Positions 62,920 through 64,000 of a stretch of DNA of 64,000 nt are shown here, piece after piece (position 1 is the first letter of the stretch; the number at the start of each line of letters is the position of its first letter). The stretch is from Demequina oxidasica (lineage in GTDB: Bacteria > Actinomycetota > Actinomycetes > Actinomycetales > Demequinaceae), in contig NZ_BBRE01000001.1 in NCBI RefSeq assembly GCF_000975115.1, forward strand, positions 558,001 through 622,000, read 5' to 3'. The notes beneath the pieces are model-generated. The model searched no databases, was not told the origin of the DNA, and worked only from the letters and a program-made list of their open reading frames with translations. The position numbers and the translations under genes were made by a program.

Positions 62920-63357
62920 CTACCTGGAACCCAGTCCCACCATACCGAGGATGCCGGACTTGCCCTTCGAGGCGGACAGGCGCTGGCGTGCGGAGGCCGA
63001 GTAGTCCTTGCCACGGTGGCGAGCCAACTTTGAGATGACCTTGTCAGGTACCGAGGGGTTGGCGATCAGGGCCGCGATGACCTCATGAGCCTTGTCGCCG
63101 GCCAGGTCTTCCCAAATTTCGACGGGCATGTCGTGGCGCTCGTTGCGGGCGACGCCGGCGCGGACGGCGGGCGACTCGTCGGTCAGCAGACGAAGGATCG
63201 ACGTCAGTGGAGTCTTGGTGCGGGCGGCAACGGTGGCGCGCACCTTAGCCTCGGGAGAGCGTGCGAGCTGGGCCAGTTCACCCTCGGAAATTTCGTCTGG
63301 GACGGCGCCGCTCGCACTCGCATTGGCGGTCTGCCGTGAATAGTTTTCGCTGAACAT
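62920..63357 (-). CDS. LRV/HEAT-like repeat protein (hypothetical)
   Basis: 145 residues with alpha-helical repeats of about 25 residues: LARSPEAKVRATVAARTKTP, LTDESPAVRAGVARNERHD, and HEVIAALIANPSVPDKVISK. These resemble variant leucine-rich repeats (LRV) or HEAT-like units used for protein binding. The C-terminus is basic and Gly-rich. A strong GAGGTGAAGGAAC site precedes ATG 63357. Inserted in opposite orientation between xseA and xseB. Confidence 0.72.
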   Translation of the reverse strand: MFSENYSRQTANASASGAVPDEISEGELAQLARSPEAKVRATVAARTKTPLTSILRLLTDESPAVRAGVARNERHDMPVEIWEDLAGDKAHEVIAALIANPSVPDKVISKLARHRGKDYSASARQRLSASKGKSGILGMVGLGSR

Positions 63358-63442
63358 GTTCCTTCACCTCATTGTGAATAGAAGACTCTGTACTAGGTGA
63401 GAGGGCTACCCCCGCTAGTTATGACGCGGTAGCGTGGAAGTC

Positions 63443-63739
63443 GTGAAAAATACCACGGACGATGTTGCCGCCCTCAGCTACGAGGACGCCCGCGACGAAC
63501 TGATCGCAATCGTAGCGAAGTTGGAAACCGGCTCCGCCACCCTCGACGAGTCACTGGGCCTGTGGGAGCGAGGCGAGGCGCTGGCTGCCCGCTGTCAGGA
63601 TCTCCTCGATGGCGCACGCGATCGCATCACCGAGACGCGCGGCGACGCCGATTCGGCCGATGCTGGGGTCATCGGGGTAGTCCAAGCGGACGATTCATCT
63701 CTCGCTGAGGCGACCGACACGGAAGAAGCTCATGACTGA
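63443..63739 (+). CDS. xseB: Exodeoxyribonuclease VII small subunit
   Basis: 98 residues. The conserved XseB core is SYEDARDELIAIVAKLETGS then ATLDESLGLWERGEALAARC, a helical hairpin that wraps the large subunit. An acidic C-terminal tail extends beyond the usual 70-80 residues. GTG 63443 is preferred; GTG 63434 is possible. Its stop overlaps the next gene's ATG by 8 nt. Confidence 0.93.
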   Translation: MKNTTDDVAALSYEDARDELIAIVAKLETGSATLDESLGLWERGEALAARCQDLLDGARDRITETRGDADSADAGVIGVVQADDSSLAEATDTEEAHD

Positions 63740-64000
63740 CGCCCCCCGCACACCCATCGCAATCCACGCCCTGGTGATCGGCGAGGCACTCGTCGACGTC
63801 GTGGTGCGTCAGGACGGCACCACGAGTGCCCACCCGGGTGGATCACCCGCGAACGTAGCGATCGGCCTGGGTCGCCTGGGCCGCGACGCCGAGTTGCTGT
63901 GCTTCATGGGACTCGACGACAACGGCGCTATCGTGCGCGACCACGTCGAGGCCTCGGGCGTACACCTGGTTCCCGGCTCACAGTCAGCGGCGCGCACGTC
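63732..64000 (+). CDS. PfkB-family carbohydrate kinase (partial, runs off window end)
   Basis: The first 89 residues are seen from ATG 63732, which overlaps the xseB stop by 8 nt. ALVIGEALVDVVVRQDGTT and HPGGSPANVAIGLGRLGRDA are the N-terminal PfkB signature (GE.L.D plus GGSPAN sugar-binding glycines), typical of fructokinase-like sugar kinases. The C-terminal anion-hole and catalytic Asp motif (DTxGAGD) lies beyond the window, so substrate and completeness are unknown. Confidence 0.9.
   Translation, partial: MTDAPRTPIAIHALVIGEALVDVVVRQDGTTSAHPGGSPANVAIGLGRLGRDAELLCFMGLDDNGAIVRDHVEASGVHLVPGSQSAART

Overview
The window is a chromosomal segment of a GC-rich actinobacterium. Gene content points to the Micrococcales/Demequina-Cellulomonas neighbourhood; this is inferred from family membership and gene order, and no search was run. 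Supporting signs are a DUF3117 gene, the fdxA-dapC pair, divergent dapE/dapD, an O-methyltransferase divergent from a sigE/anti-sigma pair (the arrangement of mycobacterial Rv1220c-sigE-rseA), GTP-dependent PEP carboxykinase next to a RamB/ScfR-type regulator, and divergent ispH/xseA. No rRNA, tRNA, CRISPR array, intact IS element or prophage was found.

Layout. 1-2.6 kb: envelope-stress sigma factor, its translationally coupled zinc-binding anti-sigma factor (cut by the window start), and a divergent O-methyltransferase. 2.6-9.9 kb: lysine/diaminopimelate genes (dapE, dapD, dapC) mixed with a LOG-family protein, a lysozyme-like envelope protein, citrate synthase and a 7Fe ferredoxin. 10-14.6 kb: VanW-family membrane protein and the translational GTPase TypA. 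14.7-23.3 kb: a chitin-degradation cluster on the minus strand, with a large LuxR-type ATPase regulator, two secreted multidomain GH18 chitinases and a lipoprotein. The two chitinase genes share an upstream sequence motif. 23.4-36.8 kb: an 11.3-kb gene for a 3760-residue wall-anchored SdrD-B repeat protein, preceded by two overlapping lipoprotein genes (one a beta-helix protein). 36.9-44.4 kb: EamA exporter with divergent CGNR regulator, RamB-like regulator with divergent pckG, then small stress-type genes and LtrA.

44.4-51.1 kb is the least orderly part. It holds a pirin remnant, a lipoprotein reading frame without a usual start codon, msrA, selO between two similar direct repeats, a frameshifted PIN-domain (VapC) fragment, a class II glutamine amidotransferase and a HigB toxin gene broken by an in-frame stop. 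It reads as an accessory junk-and-cargo zone between housekeeping blocks. 51.1-58.6 kb: ychF, a PH-like membrane protein and a complete peptide ABC importer with a perfect CRP/GlxR-type palindrome upstream. 58.7-64 kb: rmuC, ispH, xseA, an LRV/HEAT-like gene, xseB and the start of a PfkB sugar kinase.

The main functional theme of the unusual central part is secretion: chitinases, wall-anchored stalk protein and lipoproteins share Pro-Asp-Thr/Ser linkers and together look like a surface apparatus for using insoluble polymer, feeding peptide and central-carbon (gltA, pckG) metabolism. That link is inference. No convincing wholly new defence or mobile system was seen; the best leads are the shared chitinase upstream motif, the giant repeat protein locus and the decayed toxin-antitoxin zone around selO.
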